33,853 bases of DNA from Streptomyces zaomyceticus (GTDB taxonomy: Bacteria; Actinomycetota; Actinomycetes; Streptomycetales; Streptomycetaceae), in NCBI RefSeq assembly GCF_014656215.1, contig NZ_BNBZ01000044.1, positions 1-33,853 of the forward strand. Reading direction: 5' to 3'. This document shows, in pieces, positions 5,942 to 15,600 of this stretch (its first letter is position 1; every line of letters begins with the position of its first letter). The notes beneath the pieces were generated by a model. That model was not told the DNA's origin, made no database searches, and was given only the letters and a program-made list of their open reading frames with translations. The position numbers were made by a program, and so were the translations under genes.

Positions 5942-8108
5942 CCCCCGTCCCTCCCGCCTCACCTGCGCAGATGGCCAGGACGTCGTCCCCGAAGCGGTCG
6001 AGCTTGCGGGCACCGACGCCGGAGATCGCGGAGAGCTCTCCGCCGGTGGCGGGGACCCGCTCGGCGATGGCCATCAGGGTCTTGTCGGTGAACACGCAAT
6101 ACGCCGGCTGGCCGAGCTCCCTGGCCTGTTCGGAGCGCCAGTCGCGCAGCCGCTCGTAGAGGGCCTCGTCCATGTCCGAGGGGCAGTCCTCGCAGCGCAT
6201 GAGCTTCATGGCGCCCGCCTCGGTGAGGGTCGCCCCGCAGACCCGGCACAGGACGGGGCCGCGCGGCTTGCGCCGGCCGGCCGCGCCGACGGCCCGCTCG
6301 ACGGAGCCGGACGCGCCGCCGACCACGGTGCCGAGGGAGCCTGAGCCGGGCCGCAGCCCCTTGAGGAAGCGGCTGGGGCGCCGGTTGGCGCGACCGCCCG
6401 GGGAGCGGGAGAGCGCCCAGGACAGCGTGAGGTGGAGCCGGGCGCGGGTGACGCCGACGTACAGCAGGCGGCGCTCCTCCTCGACCTGCTCGTCGGTCTT
6501 GGCGTAGGTGATGGGCATCATGCCCTCGGTGAGGCCGACCAGGAAGACGGCGTCCCATTCGAGGCCCTTGGCGGCGTGCAGCGACGCGAGGGTGACGCCC
6601 TGGACGGTCGGGGCGTGCTGGGCGGCGGCCCGCTCGTCGAGTTCGGCGACCAGGTCGGAGAGGGTGGCGCCGGACCTGGCGCGGGCGAAGTCCTCGGCGA
6701 GCCGGACGAGTGCGGCGAGGGACTCCCAGCGGTCGCGGACGGCGCCGGAGCCGGCGGGCGGTCGACCGGTCCAGCCCTTGGTGGAGAGGACGGCCCTGAC
6801 CTGCGAGGGCAGGTCCTCGGCGTTGTCGAGGAGGGAGTCGTTGCCTCCGGCGCGGGCCGCGCCGCGCAGGGCGATGCCCGCCTCGCGCACCTCCTGGCGC
6901 TCGAAGAAGCGCTCGGCGCCGCGGAGCTGGTACGGCACCCCGGCGTCGGCGAGTGCCTGCTCGTAGACCTCCGACTGGGCGTTGATCCGGTAGAGGACGG
7001 CGATCTCGCCGGCCGGGACGCCGGCGGCGACGAGGTCCCGGATGCGGCGGGCGGTGCCCTCGGCCTCGGTCGGCTCGTCGGCGTACTCCGTGTAGGTGGG
7101 CTCGGGGCCCGGGTCGCGCTGGGAGATCAGCTCCAGGCGGTGCTCGGCGGCCCGGCCGCGGGCCTGGCTGAGCAGTCCGTTGGCGAGGTGGACGACCTGC
7201 GGGGTGGAGCGGTAGTCGCGGACGAGCTTGACCACCGTGGCGCCGGGGTGCCGGGTGCGGAAGTTCAGCAGGTGGTCGGGGGTGGCACCGGTGAAGGAGT
7301 AGATGGTCTGGCTGGCGTCGCCGACGACACAGAGGTTGTCGCGGTCGCCGAGCCACAGGTCGAGCAGCCGCTGCTGGAGCGGGGAGACGTCCTGGTACTC
7401 GTCCACGACGAAGTGCTGGTACTGGCTTCGGATCTGGTCGGCGATGTCGTGCCGGTCCTGGAGGATGCCGACGGTGAGCAGCAGCACGTCCTCGAAGTCG
7501 ATCACCGAGCGGTCGCGCTTCAGCTGCTCGTACATGGCATAGATCTGGCTGATTTCCGCCGGGTCGCGCGGTGCGTCCCTGAGGGACTTGGCGACGACGG
7601 CGGGATAGTCGGCGGGGACGGTCTGGGTGACCTTGGCCCACTCGATCTCGCCGGTGACGTCCCTGAGCTCGTTGCGGTCGAGCCGGACCCGGCAACGGGC
7701 CGCCGCCTCGGCGACCAGCTGGACCTTCCGCTCCAGGAGCCGGGGCAGATCTCCACCGACGGCTTTCGGCCAGAAGAACTGGAGCTGCCGGAGGGCCGCG
7801 GAGTGGAACGTCCGGGCCTGGACTCCGCCCGCGCCGAGCTGCCGGAGCCGGCCGCGCATCTCGCCCGCGGCGCGGTTGGTGAACGTGACGGCCAGCACAC
7901 TGCCGGGCTGGAGTATGCCCGCCCGCACCCCGTAGGCGATGCGGTGGGTGATGGCCCGCGTCTTGCCCGTGCCGGCTCCCGCCAGCACGCACACCGGGCC
8001 GGTCAGGGCCGTGGCGACCTCGCGCTGCTCGGGGTCGAGCCCGTCGAGCACCGCGTCGGCCGTCTCCGGGACCTGCGGGAAGAGAGTGGAGTGCGTTGCT
8101 GCTGTCAC
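5928..8108 (-). CDS. uvrD2: SF1 DNA helicase UvrD2 with tetracysteine and HRDC domain
   Basis: 726 aa from the GTG at 8108; a GTG at 8156 gives an in-frame alternative. UvrD/PcrA motifs are all present: AGAGTGKT (Lys49), VTFTNRAAGEMRGRL, TFHSAALR, VDEYQD, GDASQTIYSFTGA, DYRSTPQVV, TLASLHAAKGLEWDAVF and EERRLLYVGVTRAR. A C-terminal extension carries two CxxC pairs (CRVC, CEDC) and then an HRDC-like domain, the arrangement that separates actinobacterial UvrD2 from UvrD1. It is a 3'-to-5' DNA motor in repair or replication-fork maintenance. It is transcribed divergently from mrx1 and its stop overlaps the hairpin abutting the wblC promoter. No Shine-Dalgarno at good spacing was found. Confidence 0.93.
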   Translation of the reverse strand: MTAATHSTLFPQVPETADAVLDGLDPEQREVATALTGPVCVLAGAGTGKTRAITHRIAYGVRAGILQPGSVLAVTFTNRAAGEMRGRLRQLGAGGVQARTFHSAALRQLQFFWPKAVGGDLPRLLERKVQLVAEAAARCRVRLDRNELRDVTGEIEWAKVTQTVPADYPAVVAKSLRDAPRDPAEISQIYAMYEQLKRDRSVIDFEDVLLLTVGILQDRHDIADQIRSQYQHFVVDEYQDVSPLQQRLLDLWLGDRDNLCVVGDASQTIYSFTGATPDHLLNFRTRHPGATVVKLVRDYRSTPQVVHLANGLLSQARGRAAEHRLELISQRDPGPEPTYTEYADEPTEAEGTARRIRDLVAAGVPAGEIAVLYRINAQSEVYEQALADAGVPYQLRGAERFFERQEVREAGIALRGAARAGGNDSLLDNAEDLPSQVRAVLSTKGWTGRPPAGSGAVRDRWESLAALVRLAEDFARARSGATLSDLVAELDERAAAQHAPTVQGVTLASLHAAKGLEWDAVFLVGLTEGMMPITYAKTDEQVEEERRLLYVGVTRARLHLTLSWALSRSPGGRANRRPSRFLKGLRPGSGSLGTVVGGASGSVERAVGAAGRRKPRGPVLCRVCGATLTEAGAMKLMRCEDCPSDMDEALYERLRDWRSEQARELGQPAYCVFTDKTLMAIAERVPATGGELSAISGVGARKLDRFGDDVLAICAGEAGGTGAHES

Positions 8109-8186
8109 CCTCCAATGCTGCCAGGTCGGCCGAGCTCGACGCGGAGGCTTGTCCACAGGCGGGTGCCGCCGGTCATACGAATTCCG

Positions 8187-8212
8187 GGAATGGCCGGACC
8201 AGGGCGTACGTT
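8187..8212 (+). promoter_or_regulatory. SigR-type promoter of mrx1
   Basis: GGAAT (8187-8191), 18 nt, then GTT (8210-8212) matches the Streptomyces SigR (thiol-oxidative-stress sigma factor) consensus GGAAT-N18/19-GTT exactly. It lies about 45 nt upstream of the mycoredoxin start. A thiol-disulfide reductase is the expected kind of SigR target. Confidence 0.8.
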
Positions 8213-8257
8213 CTTCCTCTCGGCACCCGTCAGCGAAACCAAGAGGAGCGCCTCGCC

Positions 8258-8500
8258 ATGCAGGGCACTGTGACGATGTACAGCACCACGTGGTGCGGCT
8301 ACTGCCGTCGGCTGAAGAGCCAGATGGACCGCGAGGGCATCGCGTACACGGAGATCAACATCGAGCAGGACCCCGATTCGGCGGCGTTCGTCGAGAAGGC
8401 CAACGGCGGAAACCAGACCGTCCCGACCGTGCTCTTCCCGAACGGCTCGACCCTCACGAACCCGAGCCTCGCCCAGGTGAAGCAGGCCCTCGGCGTCTGA
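8258..8500 (+). CDS. mrx1: mycoredoxin (glutaredoxin-like)
   Basis: 80 aa, ATG at 8258 with AGAGGAG 10 nt before it. A glutaredoxin fold is evident: active site CGYC (Cys13, Cys16) after the first strand, QTVPTVLF with the cis-Pro, and a short C-terminal helix. The length and the CGYC redox motif fit mycoredoxin-1, which reduces mycothiol-mixed disulfides in the cytoplasm using mycothiol and its reductase. Control by SigR is supported by the perfect promoter upstream. A large hairpin follows, so it is probably monocistronic. Confidence 0.92.
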   Translation: MQGTVTMYSTTWCGYCRRLKSQMDREGIAYTEINIEQDPDSAAFVEKANGGNQTVPTVLFPNGSTLTNPSLAQVKQALGV

Positions 8501-8518
8501 GCCCTTCCGCGGATCCCC

Positions 8519-8564
8519 GCACGGAACCCCCGACCGGTGACACGACCGGCCGGGGGTTCCGTGC
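8519..8564 (+). terminator. intrinsic terminator after mrx1
   Basis: Arms 8519-8537 and 8546-8564 form a 19-nt stem with a single mismatch around an 8-nt loop. It begins 18 nt after the mrx1 stop. Confidence 0.8.
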
Positions 8565-8767
8565 GTGCGGGGGCGCGTCCGGGGCGGCGAGGAGATCCCG
8601 AGGGGTTCGGGTGAAGATCGCGAAACGCCCCTGCGGAGACTGCGAGGAGCGGCGGCGCACCGGGGGTGACGGGGACCGGTCGGCAGGTACCGTACGACGG
8701 GGATTTCGCCTGCGCGAACCCCATGAACACCCCCCGTTCGTGAAGAGCGTCACACACTGCCCTGTCT
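8565..8767. other. intergenic stretch without a supported gene
   Basis: The frame of the acyltransferase is open here and would give an N-terminal CGDCEERRR motif from a GTG near 8610. There is no ribosome site, the codon choice is poor, and a good promoter lies downstream at 8768, so I do not call a gene. Confidence 0.5.
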
Positions 8768-8797
8768 TTGTGCGGCTTCCGTCAGCGCCCCTATGCT
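8768..8797 (+). promoter_or_regulatory. HrdB-type promoter of the acyltransferase
   Basis: TTGTGC (8768-8773), an 18-nt spacer and TATGCT (8792-8797). Transcription would start near 8804, about 40 nt before the GTG start. Confidence 0.55.
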
Positions 8798-8844
8798 CTC
8801 GTCCCGACCGAGATTTGCGACTGCATATCCAGGTGGGATACCTC

Positions 8845-9966
8845 GTGCTCAACCAGACAGCCCCTGCCCCTCTCGCCGCGCCCGTGTCCTGGAGCCGCGT
8901 GCCGGGCACCAGGCCGGACACCGGACCGGACGCCGCGGGCCGAGGCCGCGGACGCCTCCACGTCCTCGACGGCCTGCGTCTCGTCGCCGCCCTCATGGTG
9001 GTCGGCTACCACTACCTCGCCTTCGGGGAGGGCTGGCCCGCGCCGGTCGAGCGGCTCTTCCCCGGCACCTACTCCGTGGCCTCGTACGGCTACCTCGGCG
9101 TGGAGTTCTTCTTCCTCATCAGCGGCTTCGTCATCTGCATGAGCGGCTGGGGCAGGCCGGTGAAGGACTTCTTCGTCTCCCGTGTGGCGCGTCTCTACCC
9201 GGCGTACTGGTTCGCCGTCGTCGCCACGTCCGTCACCGTCGCGGTGATCCCCGGCGGGCGCGAGCACCTGCCCTGGAACGACATCGTCACCAATCTGACG
9301 ATGCTCCAGGAGCCGCTGGGCGCCGACCCCGTCGACGCGGTCTACTGGACCCTCTTCGCCGAGCTCCGCTTCTACCTGCTCTTCACGGTGCTCGCCTGGT
9401 GGGGCCTGACCTACCGCCGGGTGCTGCTGTTCTGCTGCGCGTGGGGAGCGGCGAGTGCCCTGGTCACCCCGGCCGCGCCCGGCCCCCTGCGGCTGCTGCT
9501 GATGCCCGAGTACAGCTGGTTCTTCATCGCGGGCATGGCCTTCTACCTGATGTACCGCTTCCGCCCGAACCTGATGCTCTTCGGCGTCGTCGGCGTCTGC
9601 TACTGCGCCTCGCTCGCGCCCTCCATCGACAAGTTCAAGGGGCTCACCTTCCTCGGCGACCGGCCGGCGTGGCCCGTGCTCGTCGTGCTCGCCGCCTTCT
9701 TCGGGGTGATGGCGCTCGTCGCGACCGGCAGGCTCTCCGGCATACGGTGGCGGTGGCTGCCGGTGGCCGGGGCGCTGACCTATCCCCTGTACCTGCTGCA
9801 CGAGGTCATCGGCTGGGAGTTCTTCGCGCGCTTCGGGGCGCGGGTCTCCCCCGGGGTGCTGCTCACCGCCGTGCTGCTCGGGATGCTCGTGCTGTCGTAC
9901 CTGGTCCACCGTCTCGTCGAGCGGCCGCTCGGCCGGAGCCTTCGGCGTCACCTGCTCCGTCGGTGA
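8845..9966 (+). CDS. membrane acyltransferase, AT3/OafA family
   Basis: 373 aa from the GTG at 8845, with AGGTGG 8 nt upstream. After a ~35-residue Pro/Ala-rich cytoplasmic leader comes the AT3 start motif LDGLRLVAALMVVGYHY, with the conserved His56, then GVEFFFLISGFVI, a family signature. Around ten hydrophobic helices follow; YWTLFAELRFYLLF is another recognisable element. AT3 proteins move acyl groups (often acetyl) across or at the membrane onto polysaccharides, lipids or antibiotics. No acceptor is evident from neighbours, and the lack of a C-terminal SGNH domain means the acyl group would be transferred by this module or a partner. Monocistronic, between two terminators. Confidence 0.85.
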   Translation: MLNQTAPAPLAAPVSWSRVPGTRPDTGPDAAGRGRGRLHVLDGLRLVAALMVVGYHYLAFGEGWPAPVERLFPGTYSVASYGYLGVEFFFLISGFVICMSGWGRPVKDFFVSRVARLYPAYWFAVVATSVTVAVIPGGREHLPWNDIVTNLTMLQEPLGADPVDAVYWTLFAELRFYLLFTVLAWWGLTYRRVLLFCCAWGAASALVTPAAPGPLRLLLMPEYSWFFIAGMAFYLMYRFRPNLMLFGVVGVCYCASLAPSIDKFKGLTFLGDRPAWPVLVVLAAFFGVMALVATGRLSGIRWRWLPVAGALTYPLYLLHEVIGWEFFARFGARVSPGVLLTAVLLGMLVLSYLVHRLVERPLGRSLRRHLLRR

Positions 9967-9976
9967 GCACCGCGGA

Positions 9977-10010
9977 GACGTCCCCGTCCGGCCGTGCGGG
10001 CGGGGACGTC
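9977..10010. terminator. convergent intrinsic terminator
   Basis: GACGTCCCCG (9977-9986) pairs perfectly with CGGGGACGTC (10001-10010), with partial further pairing in the loop. It separates the plus-strand acyltransferase from the minus-strand nudC. Confidence 0.75.
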
Positions 10011-10028
10011 CTCAGGTGCGGGACCGGC

Positions 10029-10994
10029 TCAGATCACGTCGCCGGGCTTCGGCAGCGGCTTGCCGTACCAGCGCTCGATCAGACGGGAGGCGATCGAGAT
10101 GCCGTACGGGGGCAGCACCTCGCCCGACTCGAAGGCGGCGGCCAGGTCCTCGCGGGAGAACCAGCGGGCCTCGTGGATCTCCTCGCCGTCCACGGTGATC
10201 TCCGAGGAGGTCGCGCGGGCGAAGAAGCCCAGCATCAGGCTGGACGGGAAGGGCCAGGGCTGGCTGGCGATGTACTCGACCTCGCCGACCGTGACCCCGG
10301 CCTCCTCGAAGACCTCGCGGACCACCGACTGCTCGATGGACTCGCCGGGCTCGACGAAGCCGGCGAGGGTCGAGAAGCGGCCCTCGGGCCAGTGGACCTG
10401 GCGGCCGAGGAGCGCCCGGTCCTCCTCGTCCGTGACCAGCATGATCACCGCGGGGTCGGTGCGCGGGTAGTGCTCGGCGCCGCAGGCCTGGCAGCGGCGG
10501 ATGTGCCCGGCCGCGGCGATGACCGTGCGCTCGCCGCAGCGGGAGCAGAAGCGGTGCAGTCGCTGCCAGTTCTCCAGGGCCACGGCGTGCACCATGAGGC
10601 CCGCGTCCCGGTCGGAGAGCAGCAGTCCGGCCTCGCGGAGACCCGCGGGGCGGGCGGACTGGTCCATGCGGCCGGGCAGGGAGTCCTTCTGGAGCGCGAA
10701 GTAGGAGACGCCGTCGGCGTCCGTGCCGAGGAAGTAGCGGTGGGTCTCGGTGACCGGGGCCTCGAACGCCGGGGTCATGACGAGCTCCGTGGTGCCGTCC
10801 GCCAGGTCGTCGATCAGCACCTGCCCCCCGGAGACCACGAAGACCCGGGTGGTGGGGTGGCTCCAGGCCGCCGCCAGCCACGCCTCGTCGAGGCGGTGGT
10901 GCGCGGCACGGTCGATGCCGCTCGGAGCGGTGAGCGAGATCGGGCGGTCCGCCGACGCGCTCCTGGAGGCTGACGCGTTCTTCAAGGTGCTCAC
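10029..10994 (-). CDS. nudC: NAD(+) diphosphatase NudC
   Basis: 321 aa from the GTG at 10994, with GGAAG upstream. The middle carries a zinc ribbon, CSRC and CQAC, then a Nudix box, GFVEPGESIEQSVVREVFEE, with the canonical REVFEE residues, and finally SQPWPFPSS, the signature that distinguishes NudC from other Nudix hydrolases. The enzyme cleaves NAD(H) to NMN(H) and AMP, and family members also remove NAD caps from RNA. The N-terminal ~120 residues are the less conserved NudC N-domain. It lies 38 nt downstream of the dipeptidase gene on the same strand, so the two are probably co-transcribed. In mycobacteria nudC also sits beside mycoredoxin and uvrD2. Confidence 0.93.
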   Translation of the reverse strand: MSTLKNASASRSASADRPISLTAPSGIDRAAHHRLDEAWLAAAWSHPTTRVFVVSGGQVLIDDLADGTTELVMTPAFEAPVTETHRYFLGTDADGVSYFALQKDSLPGRMDQSARPAGLREAGLLLSDRDAGLMVHAVALENWQRLHRFCSRCGERTVIAAAGHIRRCQACGAEHYPRTDPAVIMLVTDEEDRALLGRQVHWPEGRFSTLAGFVEPGESIEQSVVREVFEEAGVTVGEVEYIASQPWPFPSSLMLGFFARATSSEITVDGEEIHEARWFSREDLAAAFESGEVLPPYGISIASRLIERWYGKPLPKPGDVI

Positions 10995-11032
10995 AGGTTG
11001 CTTCCAACTCCCCCGGGTTTCGGTGTGTGGGT

Positions 11033-12451
11033 TCAGCGCTCGGCGGCCTGGAGGGCGGCGGGCAGGTCGCCCCACAGGTGCGCGGTCGTCTCGACGCCCT
11101 TCATGAGGAGATCGAGCTCGATCTTCTCGTTGGGGGCGTGCCAGCCGTCGGACGGGACCGAGATGCCGAGGAACAGGACGGGTGCCTCCAGGACGTCCTG
11201 GAGGTCGGCGGCCGGTCCCGAGCCGCCCTCGCGGGTGTAGCGGACCTTGGCGCCGTCGAAGGCCCGGCTCATGGCCCCGGCGACCGCCTTGAGGGCGGGG
11301 TGGTCGAGCGGGGTGAGGCAGGGGCGGGTCGGGGCGCCGAAGACGATCTCGTACCGGATGCCGGAGGGGACGAGGCCGGCGAGCCAGTCCCGTACCCCGA
11401 GCTCGATCTTGGCCGGGTCCTGACCGGCGACGAGCCGGAAGGACAGCTTGAGCTGGGCGGAGGCGGGGACGATCGTCTTGCCGCCGGGGCCCTGGTAGCC
11501 GCCGCCGATGCCGTTGACCTCGGCGGTGGGGCGGGCCCAGACCCGCTCCAGGGTGGAGAAGCCGGCCTCGCCGAGCGTGCCGTGCGACTTCGCCGTACGC
11601 AGCCAGGCGTCCTCGTCGAAGGGCAGCTCGGCGACGAGGGCGCGTTCGGCGTCGGTGAGCTCGGTCACGCCCTCGTAGAACCCGGGGATCGCGACGCGCT
11701 CGTGCTCGTCGTGGAGGGCGGCGACGATCCGGCCGGCGACGGTGGCCGGGTTCGGCACGGCGCCGCCGAAGGAGCCGGAGTGGATGTCCTGGTCGGGGCC
11801 GTACAGCTCGATCTCGCAGTCGGCGACCCCGCGCATGCCGGTGCACACGGTCGGGGTGGTCTCGGACCACATGCCGGTGTCGGAGACGATCACGGCGTCG
11901 GCGGCGAGCCGTTCGGCGTGGGCCTCGACGAGGGCGCGGAAGTGCGGGGAGCCGGACTCCTCCTCGCCCTCGACGATCAGCTTGAGGTTGACGGCGGGCG
12001 CGGTGCGGCCGGTGACGGCGAGGTGGGCGCGGACGCCGAGGGTGTGGAAGAACACCTGCCCCTTGTCGTCGGCCGCCCCGCGCGCGTACATCCGGCCGTC
12101 GACCACGGTGGGCTCGAAGGGGTCCGTGTGCCAGCCGTCCTCGCGGGCCGCGGGCTGCACGTCGTGGTGGCCGTAGACGAGGACCGTCGGGGCGTCCGGG
12201 TCACCGGAGGGCCACTCGGCGAAGACGGCGGGTGCGCCGTCGGTCTCCCAGACCTCGACGGTGGTGAAGCCGGTCTCCGTGAGCTTGGCGGCGAGCCACT
12301 CGGCGCTGCGCCGTACGTCCCCGGCCCGGTCCGGCTGCGCCGACACGGAAGGGATGCGCAGCCAGTCGGCGAGGTCGCCGAGGAAGGCGGCACGGTGCTG
12401 CTCGATGTACGTGCGTACGGCGTGGACGGCGCTGTCCGGGGTCTCGCTCAT
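11033..12451 (-). CDS. M20-family metallo-dipeptidase
   Basis: 472 aa from the ATG at 12451, preceded by AAGG. The M20 metal motifs are intact: YGHHDVQP (His95/96, Asp97), RGAADDKGQ (bridging Asp128/129 region), EGEEESGS (catalytic and metal-binding Glu161-165) and a late APNEKI segment supplying the last ligand. Length and motifs match the cytosolic carnosinase/DapE-like dipeptidase group, cleaving small peptides with a two-metal centre. No signal peptide. The frame remains open far upstream into the repeat region, but that part is a shadow of the repeats. Precise substrate not determinable. Confidence 0.9.
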   Translation of the reverse strand: MSETPDSAVHAVRTYIEQHRAAFLGDLADWLRIPSVSAQPDRAGDVRRSAEWLAAKLTETGFTTVEVWETDGAPAVFAEWPSGDPDAPTVLVYGHHDVQPAAREDGWHTDPFEPTVVDGRMYARGAADDKGQVFFHTLGVRAHLAVTGRTAPAVNLKLIVEGEEESGSPHFRALVEAHAERLAADAVIVSDTGMWSETTPTVCTGMRGVADCEIELYGPDQDIHSGSFGGAVPNPATVAGRIVAALHDEHERVAIPGFYEGVTELTDAERALVAELPFDEDAWLRTAKSHGTLGEAGFSTLERVWARPTAEVNGIGGGYQGPGGKTIVPASAQLKLSFRLVAGQDPAKIELGVRDWLAGLVPSGIRYEIVFGAPTRPCLTPLDHPALKAVAGAMSRAFDGAKVRYTREGGSGPAADLQDVLEAPVLFLGISVPSDGWHAPNEKIELDLLMKGVETTAHLWGDLPAALQAAER

Positions 12452-12480
12452 GCCCTTGAGCCTATCCGGCGCCCGGGGGT

Positions 12481-12660
12481 GCCCCTCCCGGCAGGAGGGC
12501 CTTGCCCGGCGTCCGGGCGTCGCCCCTTCCCGGCAGCGGCCTTTCCCGGCGTCCGGGGTCGCCCCTCCCGGCAGGAGGCCGTACCCCGCGCCGGGGTGCC
12601 CCTCCCGACGAGGGGCGCTACCCGGCGTCCGGTGCCGCCCCTCCCAGCAGGAGGGCCTCC
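12481..12660. repeat. degenerate tandem repeat, period 37-41 bp, about 4.5 copies
   Basis: Units begin with GCCCCTCCCG-like sequence at 12481, 12522, 12561, 12598 and 12637. Each contains a small inverted repeat (CCTCC...GGAGG) and a CCGGCGTCCGG block. The array fills the gap between adnB and the dipeptidase and runs into the last ~14 codons of adnB. It may act as stacked hairpins ending or stabilising the adnB mRNA. Confidence 0.75.
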
Positions 12661-15600
12661 AGCTCCGCCCGGCCGGGCAGCCGCGTGGGGCGGGCGACCT
12701 CGCCCGTCCGTATGTAGACGAAGGCGGCGGCCACGTCCTCCGGCGCCAGGCCGTGCTGCTCGGCCCAGGCGAGCCGGTAGATCGCGAGCTGGAGCGGGTC
12801 GGCGCTGCGCAGCCGACTGGTCTTCCAGTCGACGATCTCGTACGCGCCGGACTCCGGGTCCCGGTAGACGGCGTCGATCCGGCCCCGGACGACCCGGCCG
12901 CCGAGCGAGAGGTGCACGGGGACCTCGACGCGGTACGGGGTGCGATGGGCGTACGCGGTACGGGCGAAGGCCTCCTTGAGCTCGTCGAGGTCCCGCTCGT
13001 CGAGGATCTCCGGCTCGCCCGCGAAGTCCTCCCCGCCGGGCAGGTCCTCCGGGCCGAGGAACGGCAGCGGCAGCTCCTCGAACCGGGACTCCACCCACGC
13101 GTGGAACCGGGTGCCGCGACGGGCCGCCGGCTGCGGCGCCTTCGGCATGGGCCGGGCCAGCTCCTGGGCGAAGCCGTCGGGATCGGCGGCGAGACGCAGG
13201 ACCTGGGACGCGGAGAGGTACGCGGGGAGCACCACGTCACGGGTGGTGGCGCGGGCGCGGCGGAGTTCGGTGGTGAGGGAGGTGAGGTCGCGGTCCCAGG
13301 AGGCGACGGCCCGTGCCTCTTCGGGGGTGAGGGCGGGGGCGCGGCCGGGCTCGCGGGGAGCGGGGACCGCGTCCGCGTGGGTGTCCTCGGGGAACCCTTC
13401 GTCGTCCCAGACCGGTTCCTCGTCCCAGACGGGTTCCTCCGCCGGGGCGGGTCCCTCGTCCACGGTGGGCTCCTCGTCCGGGGCGGGTCCCTCGTACCGG
13501 GTGGATCGCTCGTACCGGGCGGGTCCCTCGTGCCGGGCGGGTCCGCCCTCCTCGGGCCAGAGGTCCTCCGGGTCTCCTCCGGGAGTGCTCCCTCCGTCCC
13601 GCGGGGCGACGGGGGTGCTCTCCTCATCCTGCGGGGCGAGCGCCCACAGCCGCCGGCGGACGAGCTCCGCCGCTTCCCGGCGGCGCTCGAAGGAGTCCGC
13701 GTCCAACGGGAGGGGCCAGGCCTCGTCACCGTCCGTCTCCGTCAGCGTCGGGTTCTTCGCGTCCGGTTCCGGCTCCTCCGCCCATGCCTCGATCTCGCCG
13801 TGGCCCGCCTCGCAGTGCTCGTACAGGGCGGTGAGGAAGTCCGAGGGGCCGCGGGGCTTCTTCTGGGACGGGCCCCACCAGTGGGCCGAGCCGAGGAGGA
13901 GGGAGCGGGGGCGGGTGAAGGTGACGTAGCCGAGGCGGAGCTCCTCGGTGTGCTGGTGGTCCCGCATCTCGTTCTTGAAGGCCGTGAGCGCCTTGGCGTT
14001 CCAGGTGTCGATCACCGGCAGGGTGGCCGTGTCACCGCGCAGGGCGTGCGGGAGCACCTGGGGCTGGGAGGTCCACGACTCACGGGCGCGCGCGCTGGGG
14101 AACTGGCCGGTGACCAGGCCGGGGACGGCGACGACGTCCCACTCCAGGCCCTTGGACTTGTGGGCGGTGAGGACCTTGACCGTGTTCTCGCCGCCCGGGA
14201 GGGCGCTGTCGAGGCCCTTCTCGAACTGGACGGCCGTCCGCAGGAAACCGAGGAACGCCAGGAGGCTCGCCTCACCGTCCAGGGAGGCGAAGCCGGCGGC
14301 GATGTCGAGGAAGTGGCCGAGGGTCTCGCGGCGGCGGGCGGCGAGCGCCTGCGGGGAGGCGGACAGCTCGACTTCGAGGCCGGTCGCGGAGAGCACCCGG
14401 TGCAGGACGTCCATGAGGGGGTCGGCGAGCGAGCCGCGCAGGGAGCGCAGTTCGGCGGCGAGGCGCGCGAAGCGGACCCGGGCCTCGGCGGAGAACGCCA
14501 GGCCGTCGTCGGCGGCGCCCCCGGAGCCGAGGAAGGTGTCGAGCGCGTCGGCGAGGGAGACGACCTCGGCCGGGTCGACTCCCTCGACGGCGGCGGCGAG
14601 CCGCTGCTCGGGGTCCGGGTCCTCGCCGCCCCGGTGGACCAGGAGGCGGGCCCGACGGCCGAGGAGGGCGAGGTCCCGGGGGCCGATGCGCCAGCGGGGG
14701 CCGGTGAGGAGGCGGACCAGGGCGGCGTTGGCCCCCGGGTCCTGGAGGACCTCGCAGACCGCGACCAGGTCGGCGACCTCGGGCAGGTGGAGGAGCCCGG
14801 AGAGGCCGACGACCTCGACGGGCACGTCCCGGGCGACGAGGGCCGCCTGGATGGCGGGGAAGTCGGTGGCGGTACGGCACAGGACGGCGATCTCGCCGGG
14901 CTCGCGGCCGGTGCGGACGAGATGGGCGAGGGAGTCGGCCAGCCAGTCGATCTCTTCGGCGTGGGTGGGGAGGAGCGCGATGCGGACGCTGCCGTCGGCC
15001 TCGGCGCCGGGCGCGGGCCGCAGCGCCTCCACGCCCGCGTGCATGGCGCGCAGCGGGGCGGCCAGTCCGTTGGCGAGGTCGAGGAGACGGCCGCCGCTGC
15101 GCCGGTTCTCGGAGAGCGCGTAGCGGTCGGCGGGGCGGCCGTCCGCGTGCGGGAAGTGCTCGGGGAAGTCGTCCAGGTTGGCGACGGAGGCGCCGCGCCA
15201 GCCGTAGATGGCCTGGCAGGGGTCGCCGACGGCGGTCACCGCGTGTCCCGTGGCCCGGCCTCCGGTGCCCTGGCCGAAGAGGCCGGAGAGCAGCAGCCGC
15301 TGGGCGACGGAGGTGTCCTGGTACTCGTCGAGGAGGACGACGCGGAACTCCTCGCGCAGGATCTCGCCGACCTCGGGCCGGGTGGTGGCCAGCTCGGCGG
15401 AGCGGGCGATCTGGTCGCCGAAGTCGAGGAGGTCGCGGGAGCGCTTGGCGGCGCGGTAGCGGACGACGAGGTCGAGGAGTTCCCGGCGGGCGGTGGCCGC
15501 CTCGGGGATCTTGCGCAGCTCGGCGTTGCTGAGCCTGGCCCCTTCGAGGGCGGTGAGCAGCTCGGAGTCGTACGCGAGGAGTGTCTCGGGCCGGACGAGG

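Noticed and set aside
8610..8844. N-terminal extension of the acyltransferase containing a CGDC motif
   Set aside because: No ribosome site, atypical codons, and a good promoter (8768-8797) lies inside it; the GTG at 8845 has a ribosome site.
12481..12660. CRISPR-like array
   Set aside because: Units are degenerate, vary 37-41 bp, have no unique spacers, and no cas gene is near.
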